DNA of 64,000 bases from Nitrospira sp. GTDB lineage: Bacteria > Nitrospirota > Nitrospiria > Nitrospirales > Nitrospiraceae. Below are positions 40,119 through 47,386 of this stretch, one piece after another; the stretch's first letter is position 1, and each line of letters starts with the position of its first letter. The notes under the pieces are model-generated. The model ran no database searches and was not told the DNA's origin. It worked only from the letters and a program-made list of their open reading frames with translations. Both the position numbers and the translations under genes were made by a program. The DNA is taken from the NCBI GenBank assembly GCA_016873395.1, contig VGXG01000006.1, positions 1-64,000 on the forward strand, written 5' to 3'.

Positions 40119-40799
40119 TCATCTCACTTTTGAGAAATCCGCCTCGAACTCGGTCATTTTGCCGTCAGGGAAAAAAACAACCACCTTCGTCTTGGCATTG
40201 GAGTCGAAACTGTCATAGGCAAACCGCGCTGTGAAGCGAGTCCGGTAGGCCGGCCCCTGCCCTTCATTCTTGCGACCCTTGTCCGGCGGACTCGCATCGA
40301 CCGGCTTGACCGTCTTGGAGCCCTGCTGGAGCGCGATCTGCACGCCATCCGCGAAATACTCGTCATCCCCGCACAGTTGCACTTCCATCTCCAGATTCGG
40401 CATGTCCAGATATTTCCGGATCTTGTCATCCGGCATCCGGACGTCGGTTTTCTGCTTCTTTGATTCGGTGGCCTCCTTGCGACCAAACGATTCCAACCAG
40501 TACCGCTTGGTCCGCAAGACTGCGCTGGCGCCGCAGGGGTCCTTTTCCGGATCAGCCCCCACCCGCGTCGCCAGGGCTGCCTGCTGCAAGAGCTTCTTCA
40601 CATCCTCCGGCGTGTTGGCCTTCTCCATCGGCTCGCGGCCGGCAGCCAGGGCTTTCTTGGCTTCTTCCATCGTGAGCTTGACGTCGATGGCATATACCGG
40701 ATGCGCCGCCCAGGCCACCACTGCCCATGCGCCGATGAGCACACCGAGCCCTACCCTGACCCTCAACGACAGCGCTCCTTGCATGACTCCCGACCCCAT
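40119..40799 (-). CDS. exported protein of unknown function
   Basis: 226 residues. Signal peptide with arginine n-region and hydrophobic core (VGLGVLIGAWAVVAWAAHPVYA split by cleavage after VYA). The mature part has helical repeats (EEAKKALAAGREPMEKA), two cysteines that could pair (DPCGASAVL and EVQLCGDDE), and a beta-rich C-terminus (YRTRFTARFAYDSF, KVVVFFPDGKM). No family recognised. ATG 40799 lies 5 nt after GGAGG of an R7 cassette; the longer frame upstream reads only repeat sequence. Confidence 0.7.
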   Translation of the reverse strand: MGSGVMQGALSLRVRVGLGVLIGAWAVVAWAAHPVYAIDVKLTMEEAKKALAAGREPMEKANTPEDVKKLLQQAALATRVGADPEKDPCGASAVLRTKRYWLESFGRKEATESKKQKTDVRMPDDKIRKYLDMPNLEMEVQLCGDDEYFADGVQIALQQGSKTVKPVDASPPDKGRKNEGQGPAYRTRFTARFAYDSFDSNAKTKVVVFFPDGKMTEFEADFSKVR

Positions 40800-40804
40800 A
40801 ACGG

Positions 40805-40874
40805 CCTCCATACCAAGCTTGCTTGAGCCGCCACGTTCGATCAACTCGTGGCGGATCGTTACTTTGCCTCCAGT
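40805..40874 (-). repeat. R7 cassette, single complete unit
   Basis: On the minus strand: ACTGGAGGCAAAGTAACGAT, stem CCGCCACG / CGTGGCGG around AGTTGATCGAA, then CTCAAGCAAGCTTGG and TATGGAGG. The last GGAGG is the ribosome site of the gene starting at 40799. Closest copy to unit 1 at 13253. Confidence 0.85.
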
Positions 40875-40960
40875 ACATATCCTGGATCAATTAGGCCAAT
40901 CGGGCGTCATTGTAAGGAAACGGCCAGTCCAAAGCAACGCTGAACGATGAACGACTCAGA

Positions 40961-41033
40961 GTAAACAGTTCTCAGTTTACGGTTATCAGTTTCTGAGTTT
41001 TCTAGAACTGAAAACTGACAACTGATGACTGAC
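40961..41033. repeat. R1 repeat, near-identical to 31651-31723
   Basis: Same 73-nt sequence as 31651-31723 with one substitution. It lies between the exported protein gene and maf, followed by R6-type CATTCATCGTTCAGC words to about 41070. Confidence 0.85.
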
Positions 41034-41066
41034 GACCTTCATCATTCCGCATTCATCGTTCAGCAC

Positions 41067-41699
41067 TCAGCGTTGGAAGACCGCCCAGTTCGGATAGGGC
41101 TTGTCACGATAGAGCTGCTCCACGGTGATCGGCAGGGCCACTCCCCGCTTCTGGAGCAGGCCGGCCACCAGCCGGAGCGGCAACCCGACCGCCGCCGTAT
41201 AGTCGCCTTCGATACGCTCAATGAACCGGCCGCCGACCCCTTGAATCGAATAGGCCCCGGCTTTGCCCAGACACTCCCCCGTGTGCAGGTAGGCCTCCAG
41301 TTCCGCCTCATCGAACGGCCGCATCCAGACCAGGACCGTCTCAACCGCTGCATCCTGGACTGCATCGGATCGCCGAAGGAGCGCCACCGCCGTATGGATC
41401 ACATGGGCGCGCCCGCGCAGACGCAGGAGCATGGACCGCGCGTCGGTGAGGCCGGATGGTTTTCCCATCACCTCGCCGTCGAGCGCGATCAGCGTGTCAC
41501 TCCCGAGGATCAAGCTACCCGGGAACCGCGCCGCGCACGATCGGGCCTTGCCCTCGGCAAACATCGTCGCCTGCTCATCTGGAGAACCGTCCCGGCTTAG
41601 GCGCTCGATGAAACTCGGCTCTGCGACCTGGAAGGGAACTTGGAGAAGGGCCAAGAGGTCTTTCCGACGCGGAGAAGTCGAGGCCAGAATCAGGGACAT
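41067..41699 (-). CDS. maf: Maf-family nucleotide pyrophosphatase
   Basis: 210 residues. N-terminal LILASTSPRRKDLLALL motif, GSDTLIALDGEVMGKP, and a SIQGVGGRFIERIEGDYTAA segment with the family's catalytic and substrate-recognition residues. Maf enzymes hydrolyse non-canonical or pyrimidine NTPs and are linked to division arrest. Directly follows the dus gene with 3 nt between them. Confidence 0.92.
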   Translation of the reverse strand: MSLILASTSPRRKDLLALLQVPFQVAEPSFIERLSRDGSPDEQATMFAEGKARSCAARFPGSLILGSDTLIALDGEVMGKPSGLTDARSMLLRLRGRAHVIHTAVALLRRSDAVQDAAVETVLVWMRPFDEAELEAYLHTGECLGKAGAYSIQGVGGRFIERIEGDYTAAVGLPLRLVAGLLQKRGVALPITVEQLYRDKPYPNWAVFQR

Positions 41700-41702
41700 G
41701 GA

Positions 41703-42929
41703 TCAGGCGCAGGAAAGAGACGCGGGCGGTGCGGAGCGAGCCGGGACATCGGCCACGGCAGCGGATAGCGGCTCGGACAGCGCATAGTCCGCCACGATCC
41801 GCTCGACGTCGGCGCTGCTGGAGGCACGGACCATCCGGGCCCGCATCGCCGCGGCGTGGGGAAAACCCTTGCAGTACCACCCCAGATGCTTGCGCATGCG
41901 CGGGAACCGATCGTTTCCGAACAGGGCCTCGAACTGGCGCGCATGCTCGAGCATCACCCGGAACCGCTCGACGCGATCCGCCTGAACATCGAAACGCTCG
42001 CCGAGCCGCGGGCCGGTCGCTTCCGAACCGTTGGCAAGGGCGCGCGCCGCTTCCTTGTTCCGGAAAAACCAGGGGGTGCCCAACGCTCCCCGACCGACCA
42101 GCACCCCCTGGACCTGCGCCTCGCGAATCCTGTCCGCCACGTCCTGCATGGACTGGATGTCGCCGTTGCCAACGAGCAACGTCTCCGTGCCGCCGGCGAC
42201 GCGAGCCGCCCGTCCGATCGCAGCCCAATCCGCCGCCCCTCGGTACATCTGCTGGAGCGTTCTGCCATGCACCGAAATGACCGCCGGCCGCTCTTCCAGC
42301 AGATGGCTGATCCACTGTTCGATGACCACCGAGTCATAGCCCAATCTGGTTTTGACCGACAGGGGGATAGACCGGCGTGGAACATCCGGACGGCCGCTCC
42401 GGTTCACATTCATGGCCCGGATCAGCTCCACGCGGGCTTGCTTGAGTCCGACCGCCGCCACCGGTTGGCCGCCGGCCCAATCCGTGATCCCCTGGCGCGC
42501 CGCCCTCATGATCTCGTGGGCCAGGTCCGGCGTCTTAATCAACCCGGCCCCAGATCCGGAGGAAGCCACGTTGCGGGATGGGCAGCCCATGTTGATGTCC
42601 AGCCCGTCGAAGCCTAACTCGCACACGACATGGGCCGCTTGATAGAAGAGCGCCGGATCCTTTCCATACAACTGCGCCACCACCGGCCGCTCTTCTTCAC
42701 TGAAAATCAGCGACGAGAGCAGAAAGTCCGGCCCGCGGCAGATGTCCCCGACGCTCGTAAACTCCGTAAAGGTCACGTCCGGCCGGCCCTGCCGGGCCAC
42801 GACCAGCCGAAAGGCGGCATCCGTCACTCCATCCATAGGAGCCAGGCCGATGACGGGCTGCGGAAGCCGGGCCCAAAAACCGGCGTGAGACGTGACAGGT
42901 GAGAGGTGAACGGTTTCTGAGGATGGCAT
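41703..42929 (-). CDS. dus: tRNA-dihydrouridine synthase
   Basis: 408-residue FMN TIM-barrel enzyme: VIGLAPMDGVTDAAFR, FTEFTS, VAQLYGKDP, GLDINMGCPSRNVA (catalytic Cys in GCP), SVKTRLGY, ISVHGRTLQQMYRG, GNGDIQSMQD, GVLVGRGALGTPWF. Reduces uridines in tRNA D-loops. The first ~15 residues (SSETVHLSPVTSHA) are encoded by one arm of an R3 repeat, so ATG 42929 is uncertain. A C-terminal extension past residue 330 includes ALFGNDRFPRMRKHLGWYCK, typical of DusB-like proteins. Confidence 0.9.
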   Translation of the reverse strand: MPSSETVHLSPVTSHAGFWARLPQPVIGLAPMDGVTDAAFRLVVARQGRPDVTFTEFTSVGDICRGPDFLLSSLIFSEEERPVVAQLYGKDPALFYQAAHVVCELGFDGLDINMGCPSRNVASSGSGAGLIKTPDLAHEIMRAARQGITDWAGGQPVAAVGLKQARVELIRAMNVNRSGRPDVPRRSIPLSVKTRLGYDSVVIEQWISHLLEERPAVISVHGRTLQQMYRGAADWAAIGRAARVAGGTETLLVGNGDIQSMQDVADRIREAQVQGVLVGRGALGTPWFFRNKEAARALANGSEATGPRLGERFDVQADRVERFRVMLEHARQFEALFGNDRFPRMRKHLGWYCKGFPHAAAMRARMVRASSSADVERIVADYALSEPLSAAVADVPARSAPPASLSCA

Positions 42930-42968
42930 TTCTTTTAACTTTTCACGCTTCACTTTTCACCTTTTACG
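42888..42968. repeat. R3-family GTGAGACGTGACAGG hairpin
   Basis: GCGTGAGACGTGACAGGTGA and GAGGTGAACGG face TTTTCACGCTTCACTTTTCA and CCTTTTACGCG between dus and the DUF692 gene. One arm is read as dus coding sequence. Confidence 0.55.
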
Positions 42969-44478
42969 CGACAGGCCTCACCTGCTCGCAGGCTGCGCCA
43001 TAGGCCTCTCGCAGCACGGTCGCCTCTCTGACCGCTGTCTCGATCGCCTCCGGGAGGACTTCCCGGACAAACGCCTCAAACCGCTCGATCTTGAGCAGGA
43101 AAAAATCATAGGGAGCCGGCGACCGGCGCGGCTCACGCACCCAGTAGCGCACAAAAGACTCAAGCGCGATATCCGCCTGGTCCAGCCGGCGGCAGGTTTC
43201 GGGAAACATATCGCGCAGATCGCCGCCCCAGTACAGAATTTCATGGGGGAGATAGGTTTGGCGATAGGCTTCCAGGGCGCCCGGCTCCAGGTCAAGCGCG
43301 GGCAAACCCAACGGCGGATCAGTCCATCGCTTCCCCGTGACGAGGCCGGCATAGCGATCGTACTGAGCCAACAACTCTTGTTTGCCGGTGTGCGCTTGTC
43401 GATCCTCCGCAACAGGCTGCGTGAGCCTTCCGGCCTGCCGTTCGGCATGAAGAGCCGGACGCCCTGCATCCTGCCGAGCCGGTTGAACCGGCCGGCTCAG
43501 AGCATCCCACGAGGCGAACCGTTCCGTGAACTGCTGGAACTCCTGCACGATCTGCAGCACGGTCTTGTTGTCCACCTCCAGCGCAATCCCTTTCAGGCAG
43601 CGAAGCTGCGGGTGGGCCAGCACGCGCTTCAGCATGTCGAACAATAATCCGGGAATCGGCGCCCCATGCGCATCAAGCCACCTGGGAGAGCCGGCTGGAT
43701 CAGATGCCTTGCCACCCGCTTCATGCAGGGCCAGGCCGGCCACGTGAATCTGCACGACCCGCTCCATCGGGAAGACATCCAGAAACTCGGCAAGGAACTC
43801 AGTCAGCCCTTTTCGACGGGCTTCGCCCGAGTAGCGGTAGACCGTCCAGAGGTGCCCGATGTCCAGGACCATCCCGCAGGGGGTCCGGTCCGCCACGCGG
43901 CGAAAAAACTCCGCAACCGGCAGATCGCCGAAGGCGAAGTAGGTCAAGGGCGGCAGCTCTAAGAGGAACAGAGGGACACGACCAGTCGGCGCAGGCATCT
44001 GCCGGTCGAGATGGTCCTGCACGAGCCTGATATGCTCCGCTGTCACCTCGACACTCGCCTGCGTATACAGCGGCGGCAGATAGGTCCCGAAGGCATAGCC
44101 GGCCATCTGCTTGGAGGCACATTCGTGGTTGATCCAATGACAGCCGAGCGTCCCCAGATGCGCAGCCGCCGTAGCCAGCTCATGATCGAGGTGATAGGCT
44201 GTGTCCATGTCCGGTTGTGTCACCCACAAGCCTTCTGCGTGATATTCCAACAAGCAGGCCGGCAAGCGCTGCCGAACGGCAGCCAGAGCCGGCTGCGACG
44301 CCTTGAAGATTTCCAAATACCCATAGGCCAGGGAGCACTGCTCCAAGGCATCGACTAGCTCGAATAGGTCCGGCTGATAGACGTCCACGGACAGGCCAAG
44401 GCCGTGACGGGGGATCAGCGACACCCGTTGGAGAAATTCCTGGTCAACCGGCGCCATGTCTTCCTCAAGAACAGCCAC
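42964..44478 (-). CDS. DUF692/MNIO-family putative iron oxidase with extra C-terminal domain
   Basis: 504 residues. The first ~320 match the multinuclear non-heme iron oxidase (DUF692) TIM-barrel: RHGLGLS (24-30), LEIFK with E56, LEYHAEG with H80, LLELPPLTYF with E174, LDIGHLW with D206/H209, QIHVAG with H245, LDAHG with D269/H271, ALEVDN with E301. Family members (MbnB, TglH) oxidise cysteine or other residues in ribosomal peptides. Residues ~325-504 are an added domain without recognised motif, including a Q/R-rich linker and an aromatic YDRYAGLVTGKRWTD segment. No peptide partner gene was identified; dus and maf follow on the same strand. Confidence 0.8.
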   Translation of the reverse strand: MAVLEEDMAPVDQEFLQRVSLIPRHGLGLSVDVYQPDLFELVDALEQCSLAYGYLEIFKASQPALAAVRQRLPACLLEYHAEGLWVTQPDMDTAYHLDHELATAAAHLGTLGCHWINHECASKQMAGYAFGTYLPPLYTQASVEVTAEHIRLVQDHLDRQMPAPTGRVPLFLLELPPLTYFAFGDLPVAEFFRRVADRTPCGMVLDIGHLWTVYRYSGEARRKGLTEFLAEFLDVFPMERVVQIHVAGLALHEAGGKASDPAGSPRWLDAHGAPIPGLLFDMLKRVLAHPQLRCLKGIALEVDNKTVLQIVQEFQQFTERFASWDALSRPVQPARQDAGRPALHAERQAGRLTQPVAEDRQAHTGKQELLAQYDRYAGLVTGKRWTDPPLGLPALDLEPGALEAYRQTYLPHEILYWGGDLRDMFPETCRRLDQADIALESFVRYWVREPRRSPAPYDFFLLKIERFEAFVREVLPEAIETAVREATVLREAYGAACEQVRPVA

Positions 44479-44568
44479 GAAGCATCAGTGTAATCGGGGG
44501 AGCAGGATTTGACAAGCCGCCCCCTCGCCCGGCCCGCTCCTGGTTTGCTCTTTTCCCTCGAAGGCCTG

Positions 44569-44596
44569 TTATCCAGCCGGGCAGTCATGCTATCCT
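44569..44596 (+). promoter_or_regulatory. possible promoter of the DHH phosphoesterase gene
   Basis: TTATCC at 44569-44574, 16-nt spacer, extended TGC-TATCCT ending at 44596, about 12 nt before ATG 44609. The mRNA would have almost no leader, and no SD is visible. Confidence 0.35.
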
Positions 44597-44608
44597 GTGC
44601 ATCTGTCT

Positions 44609-45460
44609 ATGAACCGCGCCCATCCGCACTATAACCCGGCACAGCTCCCTGATGTCATCTTGTACCACGCGGAATGCGCCGATGGGTTCGGCTCGGCTTG
44701 GGCCATTTGGAAGAACTTTCCATCGGCCCGGTTCATTCCCGTCAAGCACGGCGTGCCCCCGCCGGAGGGCCTGGCCGGGCGGCACATCCTCATCGTGGAC
44801 TTCAGCTACGAACGAGCCGTGTTGGAGACCATCGCCCGCCAAGCCGCCAGCTTGCTCGTGTTGGACCACCACATCACCGCACAGAAGGGGCTGGCCGGCC
44901 TGCCCTACGTCTACTTTGACCAGAAAAAATGCGGGGCCGTGTTGGCCTGGGAATGGGCTCACGAAGAGCCGGCGCCCTGGCTGCTCCAGTACATCCAGGA
45001 CAAGGACCTCTGGGCGTGGGCCTTGCCCGGCAGCCGGGAGATCAACGCCGCCTTGACCTCCTATCCATTCGATTTTCACCTGTGGGACAGCCTCCGCCGG
45101 GACACGCTGGAGGCGGAAGGGCGGGCTATCCTGCGCTACGAAAACGAGCTTGCCGGCAAGATCGCCGCGGCAGCCGTGATGGTTTCCTTCCAGGGCATGA
45201 CCGTCCCGGCGGCCCAGAGTTCCGTCTTGACGAGCCAGATCGGCGAACGGCTGTCCAAGGGACATCCCTTCTGCATCATCTGGCACGATCGGGACGGCCG
45301 CCGCTACTACAGCCTCCGCTCGACTGCGGAGGGGGCCGATGTCGGAGCCATCGCCAGCGCTCATGGAGGCGGCGGCCATACTCACGCCGCCGGCTTCTCG
45401 GTGCCTCTCGACCTGGACAGCCAGGACCCTTTGGCTCCGCTGAAACATGGTAAAGGCTAG
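44609..45460 (+). CDS. DHH-family phosphoesterase
   Basis: 283 residues. N-terminal DHH domain: VILYHAECADGFGSAWAIW, ILIVDFSYER, LLVLDHHITAQKG; C-terminal DHHA1-type GGGGHTHAAGFSVP. Di-manganese phosphoesterases of this kind act on short RNAs, cyclic dinucleotide products or related phosphodiesters. The first motif is the HxxDGxGSA variant rather than the nanoRNase form, so the substrate is unknown. ATG 44609 is preferred to GTG 44597, which lies in the promoter. Confidence 0.8.
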   Translation: MNRAHPHYNPAQLPDVILYHAECADGFGSAWAIWKNFPSARFIPVKHGVPPPEGLAGRHILIVDFSYERAVLETIARQAASLLVLDHHITAQKGLAGLPYVYFDQKKCGAVLAWEWAHEEPAPWLLQYIQDKDLWAWALPGSREINAALTSYPFDFHLWDSLRRDTLEAEGRAILRYENELAGKIAAAAVMVSFQGMTVPAAQSSVLTSQIGERLSKGHPFCIIWHDRDGRRYYSLRSTAEGADVGAIASAHGGGGHTHAAGFSVPLDLDSQDPLAPLKHGKG

Positions 45461-45541
45461 TGGCAAGTGGCGAGCGGCAAGAGGCGATGGCTCCTCGATC
45501 GTTTCCCATTGCCTCTAGCCCCTAGCCTCTCGCCAACAGTT
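45461..45541. repeat. R2-family hairpin
   Basis: GTGGCAAGTGGCGAGCGGCA and AGAGGCGATGG face CCATTGCCTCTAGCCCCTAG and CCTCTCGCCA between the DHH gene and the rhomboid gene. Confidence 0.6.
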
Positions 45542-45546
45542 TTTCT

Positions 45547-46272
45547 ATGATCCCTCTCCACGACGACAACCCGACCGAGATCACCCCCCTCGTCACCATC
45601 GCTTTCATTGTCGCCTGCGTGCTGGTGTTCTTTTACCAAGTCTCACTGCCCAACGATCAGGGCGAGGCCTTTGTCTTTCATTACGGCGCCATCCCCGCCG
45701 TGGTGTTCGGGCAACCCGCTGCCCTCCCGCCTGAAGCGGCGGGCCTGCCGGCCTTTGCCAGCCTCCTGACCAGCATGTTCCTGCATGGGGGCTGGATGCA
45801 CCTGATCGGCAACATGCTCTATCTCTGGATCTTCGGCAACAATATCGAGGACGTGATGGGGCACGTGAAGTTCGTGATCTTTTACACGACGTGCGGGGTT
45901 CTGGCAGCCCTCAGCCACGCGATCACCGAGCCTTCCTCCACCGTGCCGATGGTGGGGGCCAGCGGGGCCATTTCAGGCGTGCTGGGCGCCTATCTCTTGC
46001 TGTTCCCGCGCGCCCAGGTGCTCGTGCTGATCCCGCTCGGCATGTTCACCCGCATGATGTACGTGCCGGCCGGGTTCGTTCTGGGCTTCTGGTTCGTGCT
46101 GCAACTGTTAAGCGGGGGCATGAGCCTGGGACGGGAAGGCGGAGGCGTGGCCTTCTTCGCGCATGTCGGCGGGTTCCTGGCCGGCATGGCCCTGATCGGC
46201 CTCTTCAAAGGTCCCGAGGTCCGCTTCTTCGCCCCCGCCCGCCACCGTTCCTGGCGCAGCTCCGAATGGTAG
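45547..46272 (+). CDS. rhomboid-family intramembrane serine protease
   Basis: 241-residue polytopic protein. The catalytic dyad is Ser139 in GASGAISG and His206 in FFAHVGGFLAG; WMHLIGNMLYLWIFGNNIED gives the conserved HxxxN region of helix 2. Cleaves transmembrane substrates in the inner membrane. All catalytic positions are intact. A hairpin after the stop may end transcription. Confidence 0.92.
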   Translation: MIPLHDDNPTEITPLVTIAFIVACVLVFFYQVSLPNDQGEAFVFHYGAIPAVVFGQPAALPPEAAGLPAFASLLTSMFLHGGWMHLIGNMLYLWIFGNNIEDVMGHVKFVIFYTTCGVLAALSHAITEPSSTVPMVGASGAISGVLGAYLLLFPRAQVLVLIPLGMFTRMMYVPAGFVLGFWFVLQLLSGGMSLGREGGGVAFFAHVGGFLAGMALIGLFKGPEVRFFAPARHRSWRSSEW

Positions 46273-46288
46273 CATCGCCATAATATCT

Positions 46289-46325
46289 GGGAAAGTGGAA
46301 TTACCGAATATTAGTAGTTCCACAC
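46289..46325. terminator. possible hairpin terminator after the rhomboid gene
   Basis: AAAGTGGAATTACC...TTCCACACT forms a stem with an AT-rich loop between the rhomboid stop and the purK fragment. Confidence 0.35.
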
Positions 46326-46334
46326 TAACTCTCC

Positions 46335-46448
46335 TTAAAAATTCCGATTATCATGGCTTCCCTCTGATAGCTTTCCTTTGAGGGCATGGGCTAACGCCCA
46401 GGCTTCATTTGCCTTTGCGGCCAGGAACGTCACGTGGCCCATCTTGCC
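46335..46448 (-). pseudogene. purK: 3' fragment of purK
   Basis: The minus strand reads GKMGHVTFLAAKANEAWALA then HALKGKLSEG and a stop at 46335. The intact purK in this window ends GRKMGHVTFLAEKPEAAWEA then ALALRQAL. The match is confined to the C-terminal ~35 residues and no ATP-grasp body precedes it; the sequence changes abruptly near the vapC stop. A decayed remnant, not a functional gene. Confidence 0.75.
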
Positions 46449-46461
46449 AAGGCAATGCTGA

Positions 46462-46842
46462 TCACCTTGGAGCAGGTAGCACGGTGATCTCCGGCATCGG
46501 ATAATCCTTGGCGTTGCCTGTGGCCACCGACGCACCCTCGACCAATGCCGTTGCCGCGATCAAGCAATCGGCCAAATCCAACCGCCGCTGCCTCATTCTG
46601 TTTTTGAAGTGCCCTGCCAGTTCGGCGATCGTTCTCGTGATCGAAAAGATCACCAATCCATCGAGGAGGTCAGCGGTGGCCTCGTTTTCCTCCGGACGCA
46701 TCCCCGCATAGAGCTCCGCGACCGAGATCACCGAGCAACAAGGGATCGAGCGGTCGGTCACTTCATCGAGAAACGCTTTGGTTGCGTGGCGGCCCCTCAG
46801 AGCATCAATGAGCACATCCGTGTCCAGAATAATCTTGCTCAT
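46462..46842 (-). CDS. vapC: VapC-type PIN-domain toxin
   Basis: 126 residues. PIN acidic residues: MSKIILDTDVLID (D7, D9), SVAELYAGM with Glu, and LDLADCLIAATAL with Asp. Mg-dependent ribonucleases of this family cleave tRNA or rRNA when released from antitoxin. Starts 4 nt inside the end of vapB (ATGA overlap). Position beside a purK remnant suggests the pair arrived with a rearrangement. Confidence 0.88.
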   Translation of the reverse strand: MSKIILDTDVLIDALRGRHATKAFLDEVTDRSIPCCSVISVAELYAGMRPEENEATADLLDGLVIFSITRTIAELAGHFKNRMRQRRLDLADCLIAATALVEGASVATGNAKDYPMPEITVLPAPR

Positions 46843-47105
46843 CGAGCCTTCAGCCGTTTGAGGCGAGAGGACCGGCGCAGGGATCGGACAAAATGCCGCG
46901 CCCCCCTTGCGAGCTCAGGATGCTCCTGACCCTTCCAAGTTCCAAAACTGCGCTGCAGGGCCTGCTTGAATTTGATCCGCTTGAGCTCGTTGCGCAACGC
47001 TTCCCCTACGACCTTGCTTTGTTCTCCCTTCGGAACGGTTTTCTTCAATTCCTCCAGGAGATCTTCCGGCAGGGTGAAGTTGGCTTGTTTCGTGACCGTT
47101 CCCAT
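46839..47105 (-). CDS. vapB: VapB-type antitoxin, ribbon-helix-helix
   Basis: 88 residues. The first ~45 (VTKQANFTLPEDLLEELKKT, then VVGEALRNELKRI) fit a ribbon-helix-helix DNA-binding domain; the basic C-terminus (FVRSLRRSSRLKRLKAR) would wrap the toxin. ATG 47105 has GGAGG 4 nt upstream. It probably represses its own promoter through the repeats at 47119-47142. Confidence 0.8.
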   Translation of the reverse strand: MGTVTKQANFTLPEDLLEELKKTVPKGEQSKVVGEALRNELKRIKFKQALQRSFGTWKGQEHPELARGARHFVRSLRRSSRLKRLKAR

Positions 47106-47118
47106 AGCACCTCCTCTA

Positions 47119-47142
47119 CCTATATAACTGCCTATATGATGG
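47119..47142 (-). promoter_or_regulatory. vapBC operator/promoter repeats
   Basis: Direct repeat CCTATATAACTG / CCTATATGATGG immediately upstream of the vapB SD. AT-rich 12-bp spaced repeats overlapping the promoter are typical RHH autoregulation sites. Confidence 0.5.
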
Positions 47143-47386
47143 CGCGGTGTGGGCAGAATGTCAAAAGAATTACGGGTGGGAAGGGCAAGAGAAGCCACAC
47201 CGGTACCAACTTCTTTTACACTTTTTCCCACCCTGGGCCTCGGCTGGACGGGATGGAACTCAAACAGGGGTGGCCGGGCTGATTCCCTAACTGCGCGCGT
47301 CCAGCGAGCACTTTCCGAAGTGCGCGATGCGCGAGCACGGGGGATTAGCCTGGTCGCCTCGTTCCTCCGCCACAGCCGAGGCCCTT
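47143..47386. other. intergenic, no gene recognised
   Basis: Between vapB and the TAXI gene. It holds a hairpin GCACTT-TCCG-AAGTGC near 47310-47325 flanked by GCGC-rich sequence, and nothing else I can support. Confidence 0.3.
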
